Assembly (NCBI RefSeq): GCF_018362975.1
Contig: NZ_CP074371.1
Coordinates: 2,976,001-3,040,000, forward strand
Source: Nocardia tengchongensis
Lineage (GTDB): Bacteria; Actinomycetota; Actinomycetes; Mycobacteriales; Mycobacteriaceae
Length of the DNA: 64,000 nucleotides
Reading direction: 5' to 3'
Below are positions 8,593-16,493 of this stretch, piece by piece. Positions within the stretch are counted from its first letter, which is position 1; each line of letters begins with the position of its first letter. The notes under the pieces were generated by a model, which was given only the letters and a program-made list of their open reading frames with translations, was not told the DNA's origin and made no database searches. Made by a program: the position numbers and the translations under genes.

Positions 8593-9636
8593 ATGGACAT
8601 GGGCTATCCGGCCATCGATTCCCTTGACGATCTACGCCGCCATTTGCAGTGGGCGATCGAGCTCGAGCACGCAACCATCCCGCCGTACCTGTGCGCGCTG
8701 TACTCGCTCGATCCGACCCGCAACGCCGAAGCGGCGCAGGTGATCAGCGGAGTGTTCGTGGAGGAGATGCTGCACCTGGCACTGGCCGCGAACCTGCTCA
8801 ACGCCGTCGGCGGGGAACCCGAGCTCGACGCGCCGCACCTGCTCCCGGCCTACCCTCACCCCCTGCCGCACGGGGACCCGTCGATCCAGCTCGAGCTGCT
8901 GCCCTATGGCCCTGAGTCATTGGAGCTGTTTCTCGATGTCGAGCGGCCTGCTTCGGCCGCTGCGATGCCGGAAGCAGAGGACTACCACACGATCGGACAG
9001 TTCTACGCCGCCATCGAATCCGGGTTTCGAGACCTGACCGACCGGCTGGGCGAAGATGCGGTCTTCTGCGGCGACCCGAAGCGGCAGTTGCAGGAGATGC
9101 ATTTCAGCAGCGGTGGGGGACAGGTCATTCCGGTGCATGATCTGAAATCCGCGCTGGCTGCGCTGGCCGAGATCATCGAACAGGGCGAAGGCGCGGCCCG
9201 AACCGAGGTATGGGACGGCGACAAGGATGTCTTCCATCCCGAGCGCGAACAGGTCGCCCACTACTACCGCTTCGTCGAGTTGAAACAGGGCCGCAGGTTC
9301 CGTGCCGGGGACACTCCGCAGTCCGGCCCCACCGGTGAGGCGATCGCGAGCGATCCCGGTGGGGTGCTACCGATGCGGCCTAACCAGCGCACCACCGACT
9401 ACCCCGAGGGAAATCCGGTGCGACTGGCGCAGCAGGAGTTCAACAACACCTACTGCCTGCTGTTGTATCTGCTGGAGGACACCTTCAACGGCAACCCGGG
9501 TCAGATGCGGGATGCCGTCGGGGCGATGTACGCACTGAAATCCCAAGCCCAGGCACTGATGAAGATGCCGAGCGGCGACGGCCGCACCACCGCGGGGCCG
9601 ACCTTCGAATACGTGCCGATCGACCAGCGGGCGTGA
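8593..9636 (+). CDS. Ferritin-like protein with VioB-type iminophenyl-pyruvate dimer synthase domain
   Basis: Protein of 347 aa with a ferritin-like fold resembling the iminophenyl-pyruvate dimer synthase region of VioB/StaD/RebD enzymes, which couple indole-imine intermediates. The N-terminal half shows the helical metal-ligand pattern: IELEHATIPPYLCALYSL near residues 19-36 and FVEEMLHLALAANLLNAVGGEPELD near 55-79, where Glu and His residues recur as in di-metal helices. The C-terminal third (NQRTTDYPEGNPVRLAQQEFNNTYCLLLYLLEDTF) is typical of stand-alone actinobacterial members. The ATG at 8593 has CGAGG upstream. No tryptophan-dimer biosynthesis genes are nearby, so the true substrate is unknown. 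It starts the ECF41-associated block and has the ECF41-type box at 8519. Confidence 0.75.
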   Translation: MDMGYPAIDSLDDLRRHLQWAIELEHATIPPYLCALYSLDPTRNAEAAQVISGVFVEEMLHLALAANLLNAVGGEPELDAPHLLPAYPHPLPHGDPSIQLELLPYGPESLELFLDVERPASAAAMPEAEDYHTIGQFYAAIESGFRDLTDRLGEDAVFCGDPKRQLQEMHFSSGGGQVIPVHDLKSALAALAEIIEQGEGAARTEVWDGDKDVFHPEREQVAHYYRFVELKQGRRFRAGDTPQSGPTGEAIASDPGGVLPMRPNQRTTDYPEGNPVRLAQQEFNNTYCLLLYLLEDTFNGNPGQMRDAVGAMYALKSQAQALMKMPSGDGRTTAGPTFEYVPIDQRA

Positions 9637-9787
9637 GCGCGCGGGCGTGACGCCCTCCGATCAGGTCCGGCCGAGTCGCGAGATAAGAGCGGGAACACCG
9701 GGTTTCAGACGGCTCCTCGGAGTATGCGTCAAGCAGAACGTGGCTGGTCCCACCCGCCGCCGGATAAACCCCAACCTAGGAAACACA

Positions 9788-11092
9788 ATGGCCCTGGCTC
9801 AGCAGTTCTCACGTATGCGTGCCCGCCGGGCAGCCGCCCGGACCCGCGCCGCGCCCGCGCACCTGCCGCACGTGGTGGTGGTCGGCGCGGGGTTCGCCGG
9901 GCACGCGGCGGCGCGCGGGTTGCTGCGTCGCCTGCACGGCCGCGCACGGATCACCGTCATCGATCAACGCGACCACTTCGTGTATCTGCCGCTGCTCCCG
10001 GAGGTCGCGGTAGGCACGATCGAGCCGCGGCGGGTCGCCATCGCCTTGAACCGGTCTCTGCGCGGCGCCGAGTTGATAACAGGCGCGGTCGACCACGTCG
10101 ATATCGACGCGCGCACGGTTTCCTGGCGCGACGTCGACGGTGGACATGGCCGGACCGGTTACGATCGGCTCGTTGTCGCGGTAGGCAGCGTCGGCAAGTT
10201 GCTGCCGATTCCCGGTGTCGCTGAGAATGCGCACGGCTTCCGCAGCATCTCGGAGGCACTGTCGCTGCGCGACCATGTGGTGCGACAGGTGGAATTGGCA
10301 AGTGCCGCAGTCGATCCGGCGGAGCGCGCGGCGCGGCTGACCTTTGTGACGGTCGGTGCGGGCTACACCGGGACCGAAGTCACCGCACAGGGCGCCGCGT
10401 TGACGGCGCTGCTGGTCGCGGATCGCCCGACCTTGGCCGAGACTCCGGTTCGCTGGATGCTGCTCGACCACTCCGCTCGGGTGCTGCCCGGACTCGATCC
10501 GCGCCTCTCCGGTGTCGCGGACCGGGTCCTGCACGAGCGCGGCGTCGACGTCCGCACCGGGACCTCGATCTCCGAGGCGATGCCCGGTGCGGTGCGTCTC
10601 AGCACGGGGTCCGAGGTGCCGACCCACACGCTGATCTGGTGTGTCGGCGTGCGGCCGGATCCGCTGGTCGCCGCTCTCGGCCTGGCGACCGATCGCGGGC
10701 GGTTGGTTGTCGGAACCGATCTGCGCGTGCCAGACCACCCCGACATCTTCGCCTGCGGCGACGCGGCAGCCGTGCCGGACGTCACCCGGCACGGCGCCCC
10801 GACCGCGATGACCGCACAACACGCGACCCGGCAGGGTCGGCTCGCTGCCCGGAATATCGCCGCTTCCCTCGGTTACGGCCGTGCTCGCCGATATCGACAC
10901 CACGATCTGGGATTCGTGGTGGAACTCGGTGGCGCGGACGCCGCGGCCAATCCACTGGGTGTGCCGTTGTCCGGCGTGGCCGCCGCCATGGTGACCCGCG
11001 GCTTCACCTGTATGCGATGCCGGGTAACCGGATACGCGTGGCCTTGGACTGGCTCGTCGATGCCTGCACCGGCCGGCAAGCGATCGCGTTGA
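9788..11092 (+). CDS. FAD-dependent NADH dehydrogenase-like oxidoreductase (NDH-2 family), frameshifted near the 3' end
   Basis: Pyridine-nucleotide-disulfide oxidoreductase family flavoprotein resembling type-II NADH dehydrogenases. The ATG at 9788 has TAGGAA upstream. GAGFAG (33-38) binds FAD and GAGYTG (190-195) binds NAD(P)H; CGDAAAVPD near residue 320 is the second FAD contact. In the written frame it ends at 434 aa with a tail that does not fit the family (TCMRCRVTGYAWPW). A one-base loss near 11005 explains this: the next frame gives HLYAMPGNRIRVALDWLVDA, the usual family C-terminus, and runs to a stop at 11223 that overlaps the next ATG as ATGA. The restored protein has 478 aa. It probably feeds electrons from NADH to quinone at the membrane. 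Confidence 0.8.
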   Translation: MALAQQFSRMRARRAAARTRAAPAHLPHVVVVGAGFAGHAAARGLLRRLHGRARITVIDQRDHFVYLPLLPEVAVGTIEPRRVAIALNRSLRGAELITGAVDHVDIDARTVSWRDVDGGHGRTGYDRLVVAVGSVGKLLPIPGVAENAHGFRSISEALSLRDHVVRQVELASAAVDPAERAARLTFVTVGAGYTGTEVTAQGAALTALLVADRPTLAETPVRWMLLDHSARVLPGLDPRLSGVADRVLHERGVDVRTGTSISEAMPGAVRLSTGSEVPTHTLIWCVGVRPDPLVAALGLATDRGRLVVGTDLRVPDHPDIFACGDAAAVPDVTRHGAPTAMTAQHATRQGRLAARNIAASLGYGRARRYRHHDLGFVVELGGADAAANPLGVPLSGVAAAMVTRGFTCMRCRVTGYAWPWTGSSMPAPAGKRSR

Positions 11093-11135
11093 GCACGATC
11101 TCGGCGCAGCCCGGACCGCTCGAGACCACCGCGTC

Positions 11136-11162
11136 CGTCACGAAATCACCAGCTGTCCTGTC
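11136..11162 (+). promoter_or_regulatory. ECF41-type promoter inside the 3' end of the NDH-like gene
   Basis: CGTCACG (11136-11142), 16 bases, TGTC (11159-11162), 58 bases before the ATG at 11220. It lies within the frame-restored C-terminal part of the preceding gene, so it would be an internal promoter giving separate control of the NmrA-like and flavoprotein genes. Confidence 0.6.
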
Positions 11163-11219
11163 CTCGATACAGGGACGTTCCACCGACCTCGAAACAACGT
11201 CGCAACGGAAGGAAAGAGC

Positions 11220-11963
11220 ATGAAGATCGTCGTCATCGGCGGTACCGGGCTCATCGGCTCGACAGTCGTCACCCGCTTGGGTGAGCACGGCCAACAGGCG
11301 GTTCCCGCCGCGCCCAGCCTGGGCGTGAACACGATCACCGGCGAAGGCGTGAAGGAGGTGCTGCAAGGCGCGGACGTGGTCGTCGACGTGTCGAATTCGC
11401 CGTCATTCGCCGACGACGACGTCATGTCGTTCTTCCAGACCTCGACCACCAACCTGCTCGACGCCGCCGCCGGGGCAGGTGTCGGCCACTACGTCGCCTT
11501 GTCGGTCGTGGGCAACGACCGGCTTCCGGACTCCGGCTATCTGCGTGCGAAGGTGGCGCAGGAGAAGCTCATCAAGGCGTCGAGCCTGCCCTACTCGCTG
11601 GTGCACGCGACACAGTTCTTCGAATTCGCCGCGGGGATCGCCGATACCGCCACCGTCGGCGGCGAGGTCCGGCTTCCCGGCGCGGGCGTGCAACCGGTCG
11701 CCGCCGAAGAAGTCGCGGCCCTGGTGGGCAAGACCGCGGCGGGCAACCCGAGCAACGGAATCGTGGAGATCGGCGGGCCCGAAGTGTTCGGTCTCGACCA
11801 GTGGATCCGCACCGTGCTGATCGCCCGGTCCGATCCGCGCGAAGTCGTCACCGATTCCCAGGCGCACTACTTCGGAACGGCCTTGCAGCACGACAGCCTG
11901 CTGCCCGGTCGGGACGCGCAGCTCGGGACGACGCGCCTCGCGGACTGGCTGTCCCGCAAGTGA
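11220..11963 (+). CDS. NmrA-like/atypical SDR NAD(P)-binding protein
   Basis: Atypical short-chain dehydrogenase of the NmrA/epimerase-like type, 247 aa. The N-terminal GGTGLIG (7-13) is the NAD(P)-binding glycine motif. The usual YxxxK catalytic pair is not evident: GYLRAKVAQEKLIKASSLPYSLV has SGYLRAK at the corresponding place, which is typical of NmrA-like members that may sense or reduce. It has a good ribosome site (GGAAGGAAA) and overlaps the frame-restored NDH-like gene by ATGA. ECF41 sigma factors are characteristically linked to carboxymuconolactone decarboxylase, oxidoreductase or epimerase genes (COE). This gene fits the epimerase slot and carries its own ECF41-type box (11136). 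Confidence 0.8.
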   Translation: MKIVVIGGTGLIGSTVVTRLGEHGQQAVPAAPSLGVNTITGEGVKEVLQGADVVVDVSNSPSFADDDVMSFFQTSTTNLLDAAAGAGVGHYVALSVVGNDRLPDSGYLRAKVAQEKLIKASSLPYSLVHATQFFEFAAGIADTATVGGEVRLPGAGVQPVAAEEVAALVGKTAAGNPSNGIVEIGGPEVFGLDQWIRTVLIARSDPREVVTDSQAHYFGTALQHDSLLPGRDAQLGTTRLADWLSRK

Positions 11964-12040
11964 ATTCCGCACGCGGGCGGGCGCTGCATCGTGGCGCCCG
12001 CCCGGCGTGCCCTCGTTCGAGTTCGAAAGGAATGAACCCC

Positions 12041-13777
12041 ATGGTCGACTCTTCGACCGAACGACAGTTCGCTACCTCGGTGCTGGTGATCGGCACCGGT
12101 GGCGCCGGGCTGCGCGCCGCCATCGAGCTGGCCGAGCGCGGCGTGGACGTCCTCATGGTCGGCAAGCGGCCGAAGGCCGACGCCCACACCACCCTGGCGG
12201 CGGGCGGAATCAATGCCGCGCTGTCGACGATGGACGCCGAGGACAGCTGGCAGCAGCACGCGGCGGACACGATCAGCGAGAGCTATCTGCTGGCCCGCCC
12301 CGACATCGTGCGCATCGTCACCGAGAACGCCGCCCGCGGCATCGAGGATCTCGAGCGGTGGGGGATGCCGTTCGCACGCGAGGCCGACGGGCGAATCTCG
12401 CAGCGGTTCTTCGGCGCGCACACCTATCGGCGGACCTCGTTCGCAGGAGACTACACCGGTCTGGAGATCCAGCGAACCTTGGTGAATCGGGCCGCGCAGC
12501 TGGGTATCCCGATCATCGACACGTGCTATCTGACCCGAATCCTGGTGCACGACAACGTCGTATTCGGTGCGTACGGATTCGATCTGGAATCGGGGCAACG
12601 CTACGGGTTCCGGGCCGACGCGGTGATCCTGGCCGCCGGCGGGCACACCCGGATCTGGCGGCGCACCTCCTCGCGCCGCGACGAGAACACCGGCGACTCC
12701 TTCCGTCTGGCTGTCCTCGCCGGTGGCCGGATCCGCGATCCCGAGCTGGTGCAATTCCATCCGTCGGGGCTCATTGAACCCGAGAATGCCGCCGGGACAC
12801 TGGTTTCCGAGGCCGCCCGCGGCGAGGGCGGGATCCTGCGCAACGCCGAGGGCGAGCGATTCATGAAACGCTATGACCCGCGGCGGATGGAGCTCTCCAC
12901 CCGCGACCGGGTCGCGCTGGCCGCGTACACCGAGATCAAAGAAGGCCGCGGCACCGCGAACGGCGGTGTCTGGCTGGATGTTTCGCATCTGCCGCGGGAG
13001 ACCATCATGCGGCGGCTGCCGCGCGTCTACCAGACGATGCTCGAATTGCAGATGCTCGACATCACCCGCGACCCGATCGAGATCGCGCCGACCGCCCACT
13101 ACTCGATGGGCGGGGTGTGGGTGCGTTCGGAGGACCACGGCACCGGCGTCGAGGGGTTGTACGCCATCGGCGAGGCTTCCAGTGGATTGCACGGTGCCAA
13201 TCGGCTCGGTGGCAACTCCCTGATCGAACTGCTCGTCTACGGCCGCATCGTCGGTGCGGAGGCGGCCCGGTATTCGGCCGAGCTGTCGATCCAACGGCGA
13301 TCCCACGGCGTGCTGGCCGAGGCCCGTTCCGAGATCGACATGTTGCTGGCGGCCGACGGCCCGGAGAATGTGCGAGCGCTGCAGCGCGCACTGCGCAACA
13401 CCATGACCGAGCATGCCGGCGTGGTCAGGGACGAATCCGGCATCCGGAAGGGGCTTGCCGAGCTCGACGAAATCGAGGACCGGATCTCGGACATCGGAGT
13501 GCACCCCGATGCGGCCGGTTTCCAGGATCTGGCACACGCGTTCGACCTGAAGTCCTCGGCACTCGCGGCGAGAGCCACCCTGGAAGCCGCGCTGGAACGA
13601 AGGGAAACACGTGGCTGTCACAACCGCTCGGATTACCCGGCACTCGACCCGGAGCTGCGGGTGAATCTGGTGTGGTCGGGTCCGGGCCGACTCGAGCGCG
13701 AGGAGATCCCCCCGATTCCTGAGGAGATCGCTCGGCTGATGCGGGATGTCTCGACCGACGGGAAGCTGGTCGAATAG
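12041..13777 (+). CDS. SdhA/FrdA-like FAD-binding flavoprotein, stand-alone
   Basis: Flavoprotein of the succinate dehydrogenase/fumarate reductase/L-aspartate oxidase family, 578 aa. The ATG at 12041 was chosen because AAAGGA stands 9 bases before it. GTGGAG (18-23) begins the FAD Rossmann fold. His49 in AHTTLAAGGI aligns with the histidine that covalently binds FAD in SdhA/FrdA; aspartate oxidases lack it. Substrate-site features are FHPSGL, RYDPRRMELSTRDRVA and APTAHYSMGG. The C-terminus has the HNRSDYP motif of the family. No iron-sulfur or membrane-anchor subunit gene is adjacent, so the electron acceptor is unclear. It sits between the NmrA-like gene and the ECF41 sigma gene, which starts 4 bases after its stop, and is probably the oxidoreductase of the ECF41 set. 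Confidence 0.8.
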   Translation: MVDSSTERQFATSVLVIGTGGAGLRAAIELAERGVDVLMVGKRPKADAHTTLAAGGINAALSTMDAEDSWQQHAADTISESYLLARPDIVRIVTENAARGIEDLERWGMPFAREADGRISQRFFGAHTYRRTSFAGDYTGLEIQRTLVNRAAQLGIPIIDTCYLTRILVHDNVVFGAYGFDLESGQRYGFRADAVILAAGGHTRIWRRTSSRRDENTGDSFRLAVLAGGRIRDPELVQFHPSGLIEPENAAGTLVSEAARGEGGILRNAEGERFMKRYDPRRMELSTRDRVALAAYTEIKEGRGTANGGVWLDVSHLPRETIMRRLPRVYQTMLELQMLDITRDPIEIAPTAHYSMGGVWVRSEDHGTGVEGLYAIGEASSGLHGANRLGGNSLIELLVYGRIVGAEAARYSAELSIQRRSHGVLAEARSEIDMLLAADGPENVRALQRALRNTMTEHAGVVRDESGIRKGLAELDEIEDRISDIGVHPDAAGFQDLAHAFDLKSSALAARATLEAALERRETRGCHNRSDYPALDPELRVNLVWSGPGRLEREEIPPIPEEIARLMRDVSTDGKLVE

Positions 13778-13781
13778 TCAT

Positions 13782-14705
13782 ATGACGAGCACGCCCACGG
13801 ACGCGGGCCTCGACCGAGCCCTCGACGACTTCTCCGACCTCAGGCCACGGTTGTTCGGCATCGCCTACCGCATGCTCGGCGTGGTTGCCGACGCCGAGGA
13901 CCTCGTCCAGGACGTGTGGGTTAAGTGGCAGTCCTATCCGGACCGGGTGTCGGTGAGGGACCCGGCGGGCTTCCTGATCACCATGACGACCCGGCTGGCG
14001 ATCAACGCCACCCAGACCGCACGTGTGCGTCGCGAAACCTATATCGGCCCTTGGCTTCCCGAGCCGGTGGACACCGGCTCCGATCCCGCACTGGGGGCCG
14101 AGCGGGCCGCGGCGCTCGAGACCGCGGTCCTCGTCGTACTCGAGAAGATGACCCCGACCGAGCGAGCGGCCTTCATTCTGCGGGAGGCGTTCGACTATCC
14201 CTACGACCGAATCGCCGAGGTCCTCGAGGTCAAGGAGGCCGCCGCCCGCAAGCTGGTCAGCCGGGCGCGGCAGGGCATCGATTCCGAGCGGCACACTCCG
14301 GTCGACGACGCCCAGCAGCGCCGACTGCTCGGTGCGTTCCTCCGCGCCGCGCGGGCAGGGGACTTCGACGACCTCGAGGCGCTGTTCGCCGCCGAGGTGG
14401 CGAGCTACAGCGACGGCGGCGGCAAGGTGCGGGCCTCGCGTATCCCGGTGATCGGGCGGACTCGGGTGGCTCGCTACGTGGCGGCGTTCGCCTCACATTT
14501 CTGGACCGGGGCCACCATCGAATGGGTCGACGCCAATGGCCGGCCCTCGGTGCTATTGCGCCGGGACGGATCCGTCTTCGCTTGGCTCGCCGTCGGCGCG
14601 GTCGACGGCGAGCACATCGACCGGATCTTCTGGATGCTCAACCCCGACAAGCTCGATCGCCTCGCCGCCTCGATCGGACCGGCGGAGGAGTCCACTGCGC
14701 AGTGA
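13782..14705 (+). CDS. sigJ: ECF41-type (SigJ-like) RNA polymerase sigma factor with complete C-terminal domain
   Basis: ECF41 sigma factor, 307 aa. Sigma region 2 (about 23-83) and region 4 (about 115-170) are joined by a linker with WLPEP (91-95). A SnoaL-like C-terminal domain follows, with DGGGK (211-215) and NPDKL (287-291). These three motifs define ECF41. In this family the C-terminal domain replaces an anti-sigma factor and tunes activity; M. tuberculosis SigJ is a relative. The ATG at 13782 lacks a strong Shine-Dalgarno, and an in-frame ATG at 13746 is an alternative. No ECF41 box precedes it, matching reports that ECF41 genes are not autoregulated. Six units around it carry a common box that it probably reads. 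Its last 153 bases are overlapped on the other strand by ltrA. Confidence 0.85.
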   Translation: MTSTPTDAGLDRALDDFSDLRPRLFGIAYRMLGVVADAEDLVQDVWVKWQSYPDRVSVRDPAGFLITMTTRLAINATQTARVRRETYIGPWLPEPVDTGSDPALGAERAAALETAVLVVLEKMTPTERAAFILREAFDYPYDRIAEVLEVKEAAARKLVSRARQGIDSERHTPVDDAQQRRLLGAFLRAARAGDFDDLEALFAAEVASYSDGGGKVRASRIPVIGRTRVARYVAAFASHFWTGATIEWVDANGRPSVLLRRDGSVFAWLAVGAVDGEHIDRIFWMLNPDKLDRLAASIGPAEESTAQ

Positions 14706-15884
14706 TACGCCCAGGGCCGTCGCGCAGACACCGGCGACGGCCGTCACGGTCAGATTCGGGATCGAGAGGGTAGCGAGCGGCGCGGCGAGCACCGATACCG
14801 CTGCGGTGAAAGGGATTCGCGGATTCGAGCGCGCCGTCATTCCGGCATGCGTCACCCAGAGCAGCACCAGGAACACAGCTGTCGAAATCGCGACGGCGTA
14901 GCCCACGACCAGCACCGAACCACCGTGGTCGTCGACGCGCACCGCCACTTCCAGACCTGCGCCGAGTGCGGCGAGCGCCGCGAAGGATGCGTAATGGCCG
15001 TAGCCCCACAGGAACGACCCTGTCCTGCGCTGGGCCAGCGCATCGCCGCTGGGCTGCAGTTCGTAGAGCCACCACAGCACGAACAACAACACCAGACCCG
15101 ACATCGCGACCAGCACCGGCGTCGGCCGCAGGCCGTCGCCGAGAGCGTCGGCAATGCCCGAGGACACCGCGAGCACGCTCTCGCCCAGCAGAATGATCGT
15201 GAAGAGTGAGTAGCGTTCGGCGATGTGATGGGGATGCCAGGTGGTTCCGATCGCCCGTTCCGCCCACACCGGAACGGTGAGTTCGGCCAGGACCAGCACG
15301 CCGAAAACCCCTTGTGCCCGGATACCCTGCAGGACATCGAGTTCGACGGCCAGCAGCCGGGTCAGCCACAGCACCTCGAGTACGGCGATGCCCACCGTGT
15401 ACCGCAGCGCGGTCGCACGGCCCGCAGCATCCTCGCGTGCGGCCCGAATCCATTGCGTCACAAGGGCACTGCGCATAACCAGGTAGCCGACGGTGATGAC
15501 GACATAGTCGCCGTGCTCGAAGGCGGCGGGAATTCCCGCGGCCAGCAACAGGACTCCCGCCATCTGTGCGAGGGTGAGCAGTCGGTACGGGACGTCGTCG
15601 GTGTCGTAGGACGAGGCGAACCAGGTGAAATTCATCCACGCCCACCAGATGGCGAAGAAGACCTGCAGGAACGGCAACAGCGCCGCGACCGGATGCCCGG
15701 CGGCGACGGCATGTCCGAGCTGTGCCACGACGCCCGCCACCGCGACCACGAAGGTGAGGTCGAACAGTAACTCGAGCTGCGTCGACGCGCGATGCGGCTC
15801 GTCGATCGATCGGCCGCGCATCCGAACCCGCAGCGGCACGGCTTCTTTGTTGCCGGTCGGGACCGTGGTCGGTTTCGTGGTCAT
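14553..15884 (-). CDS. ltrA: Low temperature requirement protein A (LtrA) family membrane protein
   Basis: Integral membrane protein of the LtrA family, 443 aa, with about ten or more predicted transmembrane segments. Family landmarks are LELLFDLTFVVAVAGV near residues 36-51 and ERYSLFTIILLGESVLAVSSG in the middle. The function of LtrA is not established; the name comes from a cold-growth phenotype in Listeria. The ATG at 15884 was chosen because GCAGGAG stands 9 bases upstream. About the last 50 residues (after SLRSGLLRRSDRGG) are hydrophilic and are encoded antisense to the 3' end of the ECF41 gene, which suggests a lost original stop and read-through. An ECF41-type box (15924-15950) lies 40 bases upstream, so induction would drive antisense RNA into the sigma gene. 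Confidence 0.85.
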   Translation of the reverse strand: MTTKPTTVPTGNKEAVPLRVRMRGRSIDEPHRASTQLELLFDLTFVVAVAGVVAQLGHAVAAGHPVAALLPFLQVFFAIWWAWMNFTWFASSYDTDDVPYRLLTLAQMAGVLLLAAGIPAAFEHGDYVVITVGYLVMRSALVTQWIRAAREDAAGRATALRYTVGIAVLEVLWLTRLLAVELDVLQGIRAQGVFGVLVLAELTVPVWAERAIGTTWHPHHIAERYSLFTIILLGESVLAVSSGIADALGDGLRPTPVLVAMSGLVLLFVLWWLYELQPSGDALAQRRTGSFLWGYGHYASFAALAALGAGLEVAVRVDDHGGSVLVVGYAVAISTAVFLVLLWVTHAGMTARSNPRIPFTAAVSVLAAPLATLSIPNLTVTAVAGVCATALGVSLRSGLLRRSDRGGEAIELVGVEHPEDPVDVLAVDRADGEPSEDGSVPAQ

Positions 15885-15923
15885 CGGTGTCGACTCCTGC
15901 GATCTGTCGAGGTTTACCACTAG

Positions 15924-15950
15924 GACAGGGCAGCAGCGACATTCGTGACG
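15924..15950 (-). promoter_or_regulatory. ECF41-type promoter for ltrA
   Basis: On the minus strand, CGTCACG (15950-15944), 16 bases, TGTC (15927-15924), 40 bases upstream of the ltrA ATG. It stands back to back with the box at 15970 for the divergent cupin gene, giving a bidirectional ECF41-type promoter region. Confidence 0.6.
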
Positions 15951-15969
15951 AGCGGAGGCGAGGTCTTGT

Positions 15970-15996
15970 TGTCACAGATGCGGGTCCGGCGTTGTC
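15970..15996 (+). promoter_or_regulatory. ECF41-type promoter for the cupin operon
   Basis: TGTCACA (15970-15976), 16 bases, TGTC (15993-15996), 43 bases before the cupin ATG at 16039. The -35 element is an exact match to the ECF41 consensus as remembered, TGTCACA. Confidence 0.6.
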
Positions 15997-16038
15997 CTTG
16001 CTGTGAAGTCAGACCACGACAGCACGGGAGGAATCGAG

Positions 16039-16476
16039 ATGACCGACGGATCCCCAGCACCCACCGCCCGGAAAAGCACTTGGGAGACGGCCTTCACCGT
16101 CGTGCAGGAGGTGACGCCGCCCTTCGTCCCGGCGGGGGCGCACGCGATGACCGTTGTCATCGCCTACCCGCCCGGAGACCGGGGCGCACCGCCGCACCGG
16201 CATCCGGGCGGTCCCGCCTTCGGCTACGTGATCGAAGGCGAGATGCTGTTCGAGCTGGAGGGCGAGCCGCCCCGCGTGATCGGAGCCGGTGAAGCTTTCT
16301 GGGAGCCCGGCGGCGATGTCATCCACTATTCGGATGGCAACCACCGCGACGACGTCGGACTGCGTTTCGTCGTCACCATGATCTGCGACCCGAACCAGCC
16401 GATGCTCACCCTCGTCGACGACGCCGAACTGCTCGCGCGCGCCGACCGCCGTGTCCCGTCCGAGCCGAAAGCCTGA
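16039..16476 (+). CDS. Cupin-domain protein
   Basis: Small single-domain cupin, 145 aa. The first cupin motif is PPHRHPGGPAFGYVIEGEMLFELEG (about residues 52-76), with two His and a later Glu as metal-ligand candidates. The second is GEAFWEPGGDVIHYSDGN (about 84-101), with another His. Such proteins bind a metal and act as dioxygenases, isomerases or sensors. The ATG at 16039 has GGGAGG upstream, and the gene is followed 17 bases later by the ThuA-like gene, so the two form an operon. The ECF41-type box at 15970 lies in front. The substrate is unknown; detoxification of an oxidised aromatic or carbonyl compound is an inference from the neighbours. Confidence 0.8.
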   Translation: MTDGSPAPTARKSTWETAFTVVQEVTPPFVPAGAHAMTVVIAYPPGDRGAPPHRHPGGPAFGYVIEGEMLFELEGEPPRVIGAGEAFWEPGGDVIHYSDGNHRDDVGLRFVVTMICDPNQPMLTLVDDAELLARADRRVPSEPKA

Positions 16477-16493
16477 GGAGGAAGGGTATTCCA

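Noticed and set aside
9637..9787. ECF41 box for the NDH-like gene
   Set aside because: GTGACG and GCGTCAAG strings occur but no CGTCACG/TGTC pair with a 16-base gap in the correct direction, so none was called.
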